Assembly: GCA_022511055.1 (NCBI GenBank)
Contig: JAFLSH010000137.1
Coordinates: 1-5,889, forward strand
From: Prevotella sp.
GTDB lineage: Bacteria > Bacteroidota > Bacteroidia > Bacteroidales > Bacteroidaceae
Length of the DNA: 5,889 nucleotides
Reading direction: 5' to 3'
Below are positions 1-5,884 of the stretch, in pieces. The first letter of the stretch is position 1. Each line of letters starts with the position of its first letter. Position numbers and translations under genes: made by a program. The notes under the pieces are model-generated. The model was not told the DNA's origin. It ran no database searches and worked only from the letters and a program-made list of their open reading frames with translations.

Positions 1-5
1 CACTC

Positions 6-28
6 CAGCCAGATTGCAAATCTGGCTG
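6..28 (-). terminator. Perfect hairpin just after the LRR gene, possible terminator
   Basis: CAGCCAGATT and AATCTGGCTG form a perfect 10-bp inverted repeat around a 3-nt loop, beginning 12 nt beyond the LRR stop codon. The position fits a transcription terminator for the minus-strand LRR gene. No U-tract is visible on the minus side before the window ends (the five remaining bases read GAGTG), so intrinsic termination cannot be confirmed. It could also act as an mRNA 3'-end stabiliser or serve a neighbouring gene on the other strand. Confidence 0.55.
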
Positions 29-40
29 AACCTGCGGCGA

Positions 41-943
41 TTACTTGACAACCACCTTCTTGCCGCCAATAATATATATGCCCTTCTTGCCGCTTAGGCT
101 GCCGCCGTTTACTTTCTGACCAGACAATGTATAGACTGGCGCGCTGGCATCCACGGTCTCCGCAACGGGGCGGGTGATGGCCGTTTCTTCGGCATCGCTG
201 CCTTCGTACTCTGCCCACCCCATTGTATCATCATAATAGTAATGATAATATACTGCCCAACCTTTAGCTTTAGCTGCCGCCACCTGCGCTTTGGTGCATA
301 CATTGCCGTCATTGTTCACACTATCATATATACGCAAAAGATAGCTCTTATTCGTGGAGTTCTCTGGCAGACCGGCCATCAGTGCATCCATCGATGTTCC
401 TTTGATTTGGTTGTTGTAGCAATACACCTCTGTCAGTGCCGTATTTTTTGACATATCCAGAGCAGTGAGCTGGTTGCTGTAGCATTCTAACCTTCTTAGT
501 TTCGTATTATTCGATATGTCCAATGCTGTAAGTTGGTTGCTCTCACAAAACAAGTTAATCAGTGCCGTGCATCCGGACACATCCAATGTTGTTAGGTGAT
601 TGGCGGAGCAATCCAAATATGTCAGTTCTGTGTTCTTTGACACATCTAATTCTGTGAGCTGGTTGGTGAAACAATACAAATATGTCAGTGCCACGAAATG
701 CTCAATACCTTTCAGACTGGTAATGCCTTTGTTATAAACGTCAATTAAAGTTACACCCCCTATTTCCTCCGCCGTCAGTATGCCGTCTGCGCCATAATCT
801 TGCGCAAGCAGATAGTTGCGGAAATTCTCGTCAGGGAAATTGGTTTCGTCGATTTCTACGTCTTGCGCCGAGGCTGCCAATGGCATGCCGAAGAGAAAGG
901 TGAGGAGCAAGAACTTGGCATTCGCCAACATTGATGTTTTCAT
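41..943 (-). CDS. Secreted leucine-rich repeat protein, 21-residue repeat type
   Basis: A predicted exported protein of 300 residues with no recognisable enzyme motif; LRR proteins of this kind usually bind proteins or host surfaces, which is inference here. I chose the ATG at 941-943 over those at 962 and 947 because AAAGGA lies 6 nt upstream and the signal peptide then begins MKTSMLANAKF, with likely cleavage at AASA|QD (residues 26/27). An N-terminal region (about 28-75) carries a degenerate EF-hand-like loop at 49-60 (D, G, D, G and final E in register). Five repeat units follow (about 75-179), the last four exactly 21 residues each, with pattern LxxLDxSxNTxLxxLxCxxNQ. A linker and a short tail (about 258-300) rich in Gly and Lys and ending KKVVVK resemble Prevotella C-terminal tails, possibly for surface sorting. 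Visibly lower in GC than the operon to its right. Confidence 0.9.
   Translation of the reverse strand: MKTSMLANAKFLLLTFLFGMPLAASAQDVEIDETNFPDENFRNYLLAQDYGADGILTAEEIGGVTLIDVYNKGITSLKGIEHFVALTYLYCFTNQLTELDVSKNTELTYLDCSANHLTTLDVSGCTALINLFCESNQLTALDISNNTKLRRLECYSNQLTALDMSKNTALTEVYCYNNQIKGTSMDALMAGLPENSTNKSYLLRIYDSVNNDGNVCTKAQVAAAKAKGWAVYYHYYYDDTMGWAEYEGSDAEETAITRPVAETVDASAPVYTLSGQKVNGGSLSGKKGIYIIGGKKVVVK
407..658 (-). repeat. Four in-frame 63-nt LRR-coding repeats
   Basis: Four consecutive 21-codon units encode LTxLDxSxxTxLxxLxCxxNQ-like repeats with no length variation. A fifth, more divergent unit precedes them on the N-terminal side (about 659-721). DNA similarity is partial but obvious: motifs such as ctggttgctgtagc recur in diverged form every 63 nt. 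Such arrays can change copy number by recombination; the divergence between these units suggests no recent expansion. Confidence 0.85.
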
Positions 944-1055
944 GTTCATTCCTTTTGTTCTCATTTTTTGTTTTTCGCTATTTAGTTAATAAAATGGGTT
1001 ATTCTGTTCTCTGTTTTTCTTTGCCCTCCAGCACCTCAAGGGCATTTAAAACGTT

Positions 1056-1252
1056 AGAAGCGTGGTACTGATATACCACTTCTTCCAATTGGAGGTCGTG
1101 AGAATTACCTTGATATGTCAGATGTTGTACCCAGCCCACGCTAAACGCGCGAACCGCCACACTTCTCTTGCATATCATAGAAATTTCTCACGTTTCCAAT
1201 TACAAGTCGAGCATAACGCTTCGTTTTTCAATATGTCGTTGTTCCGAAGAAC
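1056..1252 (-). promoter_or_regulatory. Candidate structured 5' leader RNA of the LRR gene
   Basis: Read on the minus strand, nested perfectly complementary arms are visible. P1 is AATTGGA (1195-1201) with TCCAATT (1087-1093). P2 is CGTGAGAA (1185-1192) with TTCTCACG (1097-1104), separated from P1 by only AA on one side and ACC on the other. P3 is TGATATG (1171-1177) with CATATCA (1111-1117). A hairpin follows at 1056-1083 (AGAAG-TGGTA, 6-nt loop, TACCA-CG-CTTCT). A GTTC-TTCG-GAAC hairpin with a UUCG tetraloop lies at 1241-1252, just after the putative promoter box. The UUCG loop occurs only on the minus strand, which favours transcription toward the LRR gene. About 100 nt of A-rich leader then leads to the start codon. 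I cannot assign it to a named riboswitch or leader family. It could instead be a free-standing ncRNA or a dispersed repeat. Confidence 0.5.
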
Positions 1253-1256
1253 GGTG

Positions 1257-1264
1257 CAAATTTA
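1257..1264 (-). promoter_or_regulatory. Probable -7 box for the LRR transcript
   Basis: The minus strand reads TAAATTTG, matching the Bacteroidetes -7 consensus TAnnTTTG. Transcription would begin about 1250, directly before the UUCG hairpin of the structured leader. No TTTG is present at the usual 19-21 nt upstream; the nearest is ATTG, 13 nt upstream. The promoter is therefore either weak, activator-dependent or read by another sigma factor. Confidence 0.45.
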
Positions 1265-1315
1265 CTCAAAATTCTGCAATTTCTGCCCGCTCGACCGAAA
1301 AAACTACACAAAATG

Positions 1316-1377
1316 TGCTATTTTCTTCCAAAATGGCCTGAAATAGCGGGAAAAATGAGCATCTTTGCGCTTGCGCA
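1316..1377. repeat. Dyad-containing intergenic repeat, left copy
   Basis: Contains GCTATTTTC (1317-1325) facing GAAATAGC (1340-1347), then CATCTTTGCGC and an imperfect palindrome TTGCGC-TT-GCGCAA. It matches the right copy at 5823-5884 in the same orientation, with 15 identical bases (1333-1347) and 17 identical bases (1361-1377) separated by a short A-rich stretch differing by one base in length. Here the plus-strand -7-like box is CATCTTTG, one base off consensus. The element begins 52 nt upstream of the LRR -7 box, so it could be an operator for that gene. Alternatively it is a decayed divergent promoter. Confidence 0.7.
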
Positions 1378-1483
1378 ATCGTCGCAAGCCGAATAGTGGC
1401 AGTATCCGAAGGCTCGGAAAGGGTCAAATCTCGGAAAATAATGCAGTCGCGCGGCAGCAGTTTCAAAAGAAACAAACATACAG
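1378..1483. other. Intergenic stretch with no recognised gene
   Basis: Together with the features at 965-1377 this completes the gap between the LRR and GH51 genes. The only structures seen are CGCAAGC (1383-1389), which can pair with GCTTGCG (1369-1375) to form a 7-bp hairpin at the edge of the dyad repeat, and a short direct repeat CTCGGAAA (1413-1420 and 1430-1437). Reading frames crossing it also cross the operon terminator and have no convincing start or protein signature. Confidence 0.5.
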
Positions 1484-1524
1484 CAAGACAGCGGGGAAAC
1501 ACCAATGGTTTCCCCGCTGTCTTG
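1464..1524 (-). terminator. Intrinsic terminator of the esterase-GH51 operon
   Basis: A perfect 17-bp stem pairs CAAGACAGCGGGGAAAC (1484-1500) with its complement (1508-1524) around a 7-nt loop. It lies 20 nt after the GH51 stop codon. On the minus strand the stem is followed by a T-rich tract (TGTATGTTTGTTTCTTTTG, 1465-1483), as expected for Rho-independent termination. No T-tract follows on the plus strand, so termination is directional for the operon. Confidence 0.92.
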
Positions 1525-1544
1525 TAAGATGTAACATGGGCAAA

Positions 1545-4079
1545 TCAGAACGGAGTTGCTTTGATGCGCATGATGGTAAATGACATGGGGGCGAACTCGT
1601 AGCTGAACTGCTTGTCAAACTGGCCAAACAGAGTGGTTTCCGGCGAAAGTTTGGTCGGCTGGTCGAAAGAGTTCTCATCGTCTGCATTTCCTGACAGCTT
1701 GATAATCTTTCCGATTGGGGCAACCGTGGCCGCGTTGGCTATGTCGAAGCTGCGGCGGTAGGGCTCGGTCGTTCCGTTCACCACCTTGATAACAAGCTCA
1801 CCGGCCTGCTCGTCATAGCCGGCCTGGCAGAAGTGGCGGGTCTGCGCGACAGGCTTGGCTGATGTGACCTGTTCCCCATCTACGTAGGCAGTCAGGAGTT
1901 CGGGCGTAACGGTGACTTTCACGTCATACCACTTGTCGTTGTCAACCGTCTGCTGAACGCTTGTGCCGATTACGTCGTTTGTCCGGCCGCGCTGCAAGGG
2001 CTGAATGGCGGTGGTACGGTTGTTCCAGCCGGCAATGTTCACGGCATAGCCGTTTCTGCCCCTTTCGTCGAGGCCGCAATAGATGAAGAAGCCTTCGCTG
2101 CCGCTCAGCTTGCGGGCCTTCAGTTGCAGGGTGTAGTCGTTGCTGCTGAACGAGGGCAGCTGTGCCATGGTCAGCTGGCCATTCGATGTCTGGCGGATAA
2201 CGCCGCCCTCCGTCTTCCACTCACCCCGCTTGGGCTGGAACTGGTCTGGGGCATAGGTTGCCACTTTGCCGTCGGCGGTTGTCACCTGTATGTCCTTGTA
2301 TTCGCACTGCGTGGCGTAGCTGCCCAGGCCGATGCCGCCTGCCGCAAAGGGCTCTGACTTGCCAGCGGTGGTCGTTTCGCTTACAAACACGTTGTAGGTG
2401 GGGCGGTTTTCGGCCGCCATCTGCTGCACGTAATAAGAAGCGCGGCCATAGACCTGCGAGCTGTTGAGGTGAATCAGGTTGCAGGGCCAGTCGCGGCGGT
2501 TCTCATTCTCGAACAGCGGAGCGTATGAGGTCATCTTCACCACATCGCTGTTGCGCTCCATGCCCATGATGAACGCAGCCTCGCTCAGAGCCGCCAGCAG
2601 GTTGCCTGCGCCCACCCCTGAGTTGCAGGCGTACTCGCCCACGTAGATGTCGTGTGTGCGCGGGGCTTCATCGAAGAGATGGTTGTTGTTGAAGAAGAAG
2701 TCCGGGGCGCGATACCAGTGCGGGTCTACCATGTAGTCGCCGGGAATCTGCGCCAGCAGCGGGTCTGTGTGGCCTAACGTGTTGATAAAGACTATCTGCG
2801 GATACTCGGCCTTCAAGACTTTGAAGATGTAGTTGAAGTGCTTGACATACTCAGGGCCAACGTTCTCGTTGCCGATTTCAACGTACTTCAGCGGGAACGG
2901 TGCGGGGTGGCCAGCCTCTGCGCGTTTCTTCGCCCACTCGTTCTTGGCCGGGTCGGCCAAGGCGTAGTCGATGGCATCGCGGAAATCCTGAATCACGGCG
3001 TTCATGTCCTCATCGCTGCTCACATAGTCGCCGTTGCGCACGGAGCATGACATGCCCGCGTTGTTGACAAACATGCCATCCATGTGCAAGTCCTCACAGA
3101 ATTGCAGGAACTCGTGGTAGCCCATGCCCCACGTGGCGCGATAGCCCCACACATCCCACTCTCCGCGGCGTGTCATGGGGTCGCCCAGCGTTTCCTTCCA
3201 TTTCACACGATTCTCGTATGTGGCGCCTTCCACAATGCAGCCGCCCGGCCAGCGCATGAACTTCGGGTGCAAATCGACAAGCATCTGGGCGACATCGGCA
3301 CGCTGGCCGTTCTTGCGCCCCTTGAACGTGTTCTGGGGGAATAGTGAGACATAGTCAACGTAGACCGTGCCCTTTGCATTGAACTCAAGCGAGAGCTGAC
3401 CCTTGCCGGTCGTGCCCGTGCTGGTCAGCGTGCCGGTAAATTCAGTCCAGTCCTTTATCTTGTTGGCCGTGAACGTCACTGTGCCGAGCGAAGCCCCGCT
3501 CTCGCTGTCGCTGATTCGTGCGGTGATGCTGCCCTTGAAGTCGGCGCTTTTCACATAGAAGCGCAGGTCGTAGCTCTCTCCCGCCTTCAGACCCATGCCC
3601 CAATAGCCGGTGTTGGTCAGAACGGCCTTGCCGCCCTTGGCCACTTTCGATATGGTCAGCTGCATGGCATTCGGCGTGTTCTCGTGCAGCGGCGAGCTTA
3701 GCTCCACCACGTTGCCCTTCACCGTGCTGTTCGTTCCTGACACCTGCCAGCCCAGCATCTTCTTCTCCTCGATGTTCCAGGGAATGCTCCACTTGCGGTT
3801 GTTACGGTGTTCATAGTTCGGGCTGTCAACAGCCACGGCACGGCCGTCGGCGTAGGTCATGCTCAAAGGCAGCACGTGTTCCTCGAAGCCGCGGTTTTGC
3901 ACCAGCTCTGCATACAGGCCGCCGTCGCCCGCGTGGCTGATTTCCTCAAAGAAAATGCCATAGAGGTCGGGCGACACCACGGCTCCCTTCGCTCCCAAGT
4001 CAATACTAATGGCTTTGTCCTGAGCCGTACAGGCAAGGCCAAACGCCATGGCTACCGCCAAAGTAAGTGTTCTTTTCAT
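1545..4079 (-). CDS. Exported GH51 alpha-L-arabinofuranosidase, multidomain
   Basis: Retaining exo-glycosidase predicted to release terminal alpha-L-arabinofuranose from arabinoxylan, arabinan or related chains, outside the cytoplasm. The 844-residue protein starts at MKRTLTLAVAMAFGL, a signal peptide; the longer TTG frame to 4130 is rejected because it has no signal sequence at its start. Order of parts: N-terminal GH51 strand with LYGIFFEEISHAGDGGLYAE (about 40-59); CBM4/9-like beta module (about 108-248); TIM-barrel with RWPGG (276-280), the acid/base Glu405 in the IGNEN motif, and the likely nucleophile Glu482 in VGEYA; LamG-like beta module (about 591-735); final GH51 C-terminal strands with DENSF near 801-805. 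This layout resembles large plant and Bacteroidetes GH51 enzymes. Export could be by signal peptidase I (cut near CTA|QD) or as a lipoprotein, since GLAC is a poor but possible lipobox. Second gene of an operon, 52 nt after the esterase. The substrate is inferred, not shown. Confidence 0.95.
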   Translation of the reverse strand: MKRTLTLAVAMAFGLACTAQDKAISIDLGAKGAVVSPDLYGIFFEEISHAGDGGLYAELVQNRGFEEHVLPLSMTYADGRAVAVDSPNYEHRNNRKWSIPWNIEEKKMLGWQVSGTNSTVKGNVVELSSPLHENTPNAMQLTISKVAKGGKAVLTNTGYWGMGLKAGESYDLRFYVKSADFKGSITARISDSESGASLGTVTFTANKIKDWTEFTGTLTSTGTTGKGQLSLEFNAKGTVYVDYVSLFPQNTFKGRKNGQRADVAQMLVDLHPKFMRWPGGCIVEGATYENRVKWKETLGDPMTRRGEWDVWGYRATWGMGYHEFLQFCEDLHMDGMFVNNAGMSCSVRNGDYVSSDEDMNAVIQDFRDAIDYALADPAKNEWAKKRAEAGHPAPFPLKYVEIGNENVGPEYVKHFNYIFKVLKAEYPQIVFINTLGHTDPLLAQIPGDYMVDPHWYRAPDFFFNNNHLFDEAPRTHDIYVGEYACNSGVGAGNLLAALSEAAFIMGMERNSDVVKMTSYAPLFENENRRDWPCNLIHLNSSQVYGRASYYVQQMAAENRPTYNVFVSETTTAGKSEPFAAGGIGLGSYATQCEYKDIQVTTADGKVATYAPDQFQPKRGEWKTEGGVIRQTSNGQLTMAQLPSFSSNDYTLQLKARKLSGSEGFFIYCGLDERGRNGYAVNIAGWNNRTTAIQPLQRGRTNDVIGTSVQQTVDNDKWYDVKVTVTPELLTAYVDGEQVTSAKPVAQTRHFCQAGYDEQAGELVIKVVNGTTEPYRRSFDIANAATVAPIGKIIKLSGNADDENSFDQPTKLSPETTLFGQFDKQFSYEFAPMSFTIMRIKATPF

Positions 4080-4131
4080 TGTTGTAATAGTTTTTTTGTT
4101 AGTTTTTATTGTAATACTTTGTAATTGCAAG

Positions 4132-5691
4132 TTACCAAATCGGCCGGCTCATCTCCATCAGCTCCTTGTCGTGGTGCTGAAGCGGGTAGCACTTGTTGTC
4201 GAGTATCATCGTCACGCCCGTCTGGGCATTGTACGGCTCCCACTTGGGTATTCCCTTCACGTTGGGATTGCCCGTCTTGATAAATGCGAGCCAAATGCTG
4301 CTAATCAGCTTCTCGAACTGGTAGGCGGCAGGCGAAGCGCCGGTCATCTCGCGCTGCAGGCTCACGTTATGGAGCATGAAAGGCAGCTCCATGCCATGCG
4401 AAGCGCCAAGGGCATTGCTTTCGGGCTTCCACGTGAACAGATACAGATAGGCAGGCGCGCCGCCCTGTGCGCTCTTGGCCTCAGCCTGGCGCACCGCACT
4501 GGCGCGGAAGCCTGTGTCCACATAGGTCATCTCCTTCGGGGCGGCATTCGGGTAAGCCTTGCGGAAGGCGTTCACGAACTTCTCGCCGGCCTCTTCGCCC
4601 ATGCGCTTCTTCACGGCCGCCACCGCCTCTGCCTCCGTCATGTCGTGGCTGATGTCGAAAGTGAACTCATTGAAATCCGTGCCAATGAGCATCGGCACAT
4701 CGCGCGAAAGCTCCGAGGCAGGGGCAAAGGGATGTTGCGGGAGAATCGTTCCGTCTACCACGGGCGAGAGGCTGCTCCTGATGCCCTTGCGGGCCAGCCG
4801 ACCCGCTGCCGCATTCAGCTCCTCGTATGTAAAGCGTGAGAAGTCAGCCGCCTCATTAGGCTCAAGCCCCAGCTCCTCTGCCAGTGCCATGCCGAACTTG
4901 CGGGCGGCCTCCGGCTCTGCCTGGCGGATGGTTGAGCCGCTCTGCACAATGGCGCGCTTGAACAAGCCCTGTGCGCTGGGCATGGCCAGCAGCGTAGAGA
5001 CCTTGCCTCCCCCACCCGACTGTCCGCCGATGGTCACGTTGTCCGGGTCGCCGCCAAAGCGGTCGATATTATCACGCACCCATTCCAATGCCTTCACAAT
5101 GTCCTGCATGCCCAAGTTCACGCTTCGTGAGTACTTACCGCCCAGCCCGGTCAGGTCGATGTAACCGAGAATGTTCAGGCGGTGATTGAGATTGACCACC
5201 ACTATGTCGCCGGCCTCGGCCAGCGCCCGGCCTTCATAGCAGGGAAGGTCATGGCCCGACCCGCCGCTGTAGCCGCCGCCGTGAATCCACACAAACACTG
5301 GCCGGCGCTTCTGGTCGCTGATGCTGGGTGTCCACACGTTCAAGACCAGGCACTCCTTCTCGTCCATGGGCTCAATGACAAACTGGTTGCCAAAGGCGTA
5401 GTCCGTCTGGTTGTTGCCGTTCCATCGCAGTGTCTCGCCCTGCGGGGCTTGCGGCCCGTACAGCTTGCACTGGCGCAGCTGGGTGAACTTGTCTGGGAAC
5501 TCTGGCGGCATAAACCGCTCGGCCTTGGCATACTTGATGCCCTTGAACGTGAAAATCTGACCGTCTTGATAGCCCTCAATGGGGCCGTAGACCGTATTGA
5601 CACGCGTATGCTCACCCGCCGTTATGGGCTGGGCAGAAAGAGCCGCAGTGGCTGACAATGCCACAAAAAGACAGAACAGGTGTCGGAACAT
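4132..5691 (-). CDS. Exported type-B carboxylesterase (alpha/beta-hydrolase)
   Basis: Serine esterase of the carboxylesterase type B family (Pfam COesterase), 519 residues, normal for the family. The ATG at 5689-5691 gives a clean signal peptide (MFRHLFCLFVALSATAALSA|Q, cut near 20/21); an in-frame TTG further upstream is excluded because it overlaps the promoter's -7 box. Visible motifs: YGPIEGYQDG near the mature N-terminus, ECLVLNVW (113-120), oxyanion-hole HGGGYSGGSG (137-146), nucleophile Ser225 in GGQSGGGG, probable acid Glu342 in GTDFNEFTF, and His432 in ASHGMELPF. The elbow is GQSGG rather than the more familiar GESAG. The catalytic triad appears complete. First gene of an operon with GH51, so it probably removes acyl (acetyl or hydroxycinnamoyl) groups from the same glycan; a general esterase role cannot be excluded. 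Confidence 0.93.
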   Translation of the reverse strand: MFRHLFCLFVALSATAALSAQPITAGEHTRVNTVYGPIEGYQDGQIFTFKGIKYAKAERFMPPEFPDKFTQLRQCKLYGPQAPQGETLRWNGNNQTDYAFGNQFVIEPMDEKECLVLNVWTPSISDQKRRPVFVWIHGGGYSGGSGHDLPCYEGRALAEAGDIVVVNLNHRLNILGYIDLTGLGGKYSRSVNLGMQDIVKALEWVRDNIDRFGGDPDNVTIGGQSGGGGKVSTLLAMPSAQGLFKRAIVQSGSTIRQAEPEAARKFGMALAEELGLEPNEAADFSRFTYEELNAAAGRLARKGIRSSLSPVVDGTILPQHPFAPASELSRDVPMLIGTDFNEFTFDISHDMTEAEAVAAVKKRMGEEAGEKFVNAFRKAYPNAAPKEMTYVDTGFRASAVRQAEAKSAQGGAPAYLYLFTWKPESNALGASHGMELPFMLHNVSLQREMTGASPAAYQFEKLISSIWLAFIKTGNPNVKGIPKWEPYNAQTGVTMILDNKCYPLQHHDKELMEMSRPIW

Positions 5692-5742
5692 AATCTTAAG
5701 GTAGAAAAATGTTTGTTGGTTGATAGTGTAATTTTTGTCATG

Positions 5743-5774
5743 CAAATATATGTATAATGTGTCAGAAAACCAAA
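5743..5774 (-). promoter_or_regulatory. Bacteroidetes-type promoter of the esterase-GH51 operon
   Basis: On the minus strand TTTG (5771-5774), a 20-nt spacer and TATATTTG (5743-5750) match the Bacteroidetes primary-sigma pattern TTTG-N19-21-TAnnTTTG. Transcription should start near 5736, giving a leader of about 45 nt that is A/T-rich and has no clear Shine-Dalgarno before the ATG at 5691. Both operon genes are probably read from here, since no comparable promoter is seen in the 52-nt gap at 4080-4131. Confidence 0.85.
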
Positions 5775-5822
5775 TTCTTTTTGTTTTTTTTCGATTTTTT
5801 ACTTCCTTGATGACCGAAAAGA

Positions 5823-5884
5823 TGCTATTTCTGCCTGCATATGGCCTGAAATAGCAGAAAAATGACTATCTTTGCGCTTGCGCA
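5823..5884. repeat. Dyad-containing intergenic repeat, right copy
   Basis: A 9-bp perfect inverted repeat, TGCTATTTC (5823-5831) and GAAATAGCA (5848-5856), is followed by an A-run and then TATCTTTG (5867-5874) and GCGCTTGCGCA. This is the same-orientation counterpart of 1316-1377. It starts about 50 nt upstream of the operon's -33 element, so it may be an operator. Alternatively its TATCTTTG box may drive a plus-strand gene beyond the window edge. Confidence 0.7.
5867..5874 (+). promoter_or_regulatory. Possible -7 box of a divergent gene off the right edge
   Basis: TATCTTTG is an exact match to TAnnTTTG on the plus strand. No TTTG is found 19-21 nt upstream; that position is occupied by the conserved block around GGCCTGAAATAGC, which might be a regulator site replacing the -33 contact. 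Only 15 nt of downstream sequence are available, so no gene can be confirmed. Confidence 0.4.

Noticed and set aside
1062..1346. Plus-strand open frame of 94 codons in the intergenic region
   Set aside because: It lies antisense to the nested RNA arms, has no ribosome-binding site or protein signature, and runs out of the leader through the LRR promoter box into the dyad repeat.
1473..1480. TATGTTTG on the minus strand as a promoter -7 box
   Set aside because: It is part of the T-rich tract of the operon terminator and has no TTTG at 19-21 nt upstream.
1266..1505. Minus-strand open frame of 79 codons
   Set aside because: It begins inside the operon terminator stem and runs through the dyad repeat, so an intact message for it is unlikely.
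4080..4130. N-terminal extension of the GH51 enzyme from a TTG codon
   Set aside because: It would place 17 polar residues before a clear signal peptide and nearly abut the esterase stop; the ATG at 4079 is the natural start.
4048..4839. Plus-strand open frame of 263 codons, and a second of 201 codons at 4559-5164
   Set aside because: Both are antisense to the well-supported esterase (the first also to the GH51 start), in GC-rich DNA where stops are rare by chance. Their translations are low-complexity and match no family I recognise.
5692..5745. N-terminal extension of the esterase from a TTG codon
   Set aside because: The TTG lies within the -7 box of the promoter, so it would not be in the transcript; the ATG at 5691 begins a standard signal peptide.
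1316..5884. The two dyad repeats as ends of a transposon or integrated element
   Set aside because: They are direct copies of only about 60 bp with uneven divergence, no transposase or integrase lies between them, and no target-site duplication is visible. Promoter or operator duplication is simpler.
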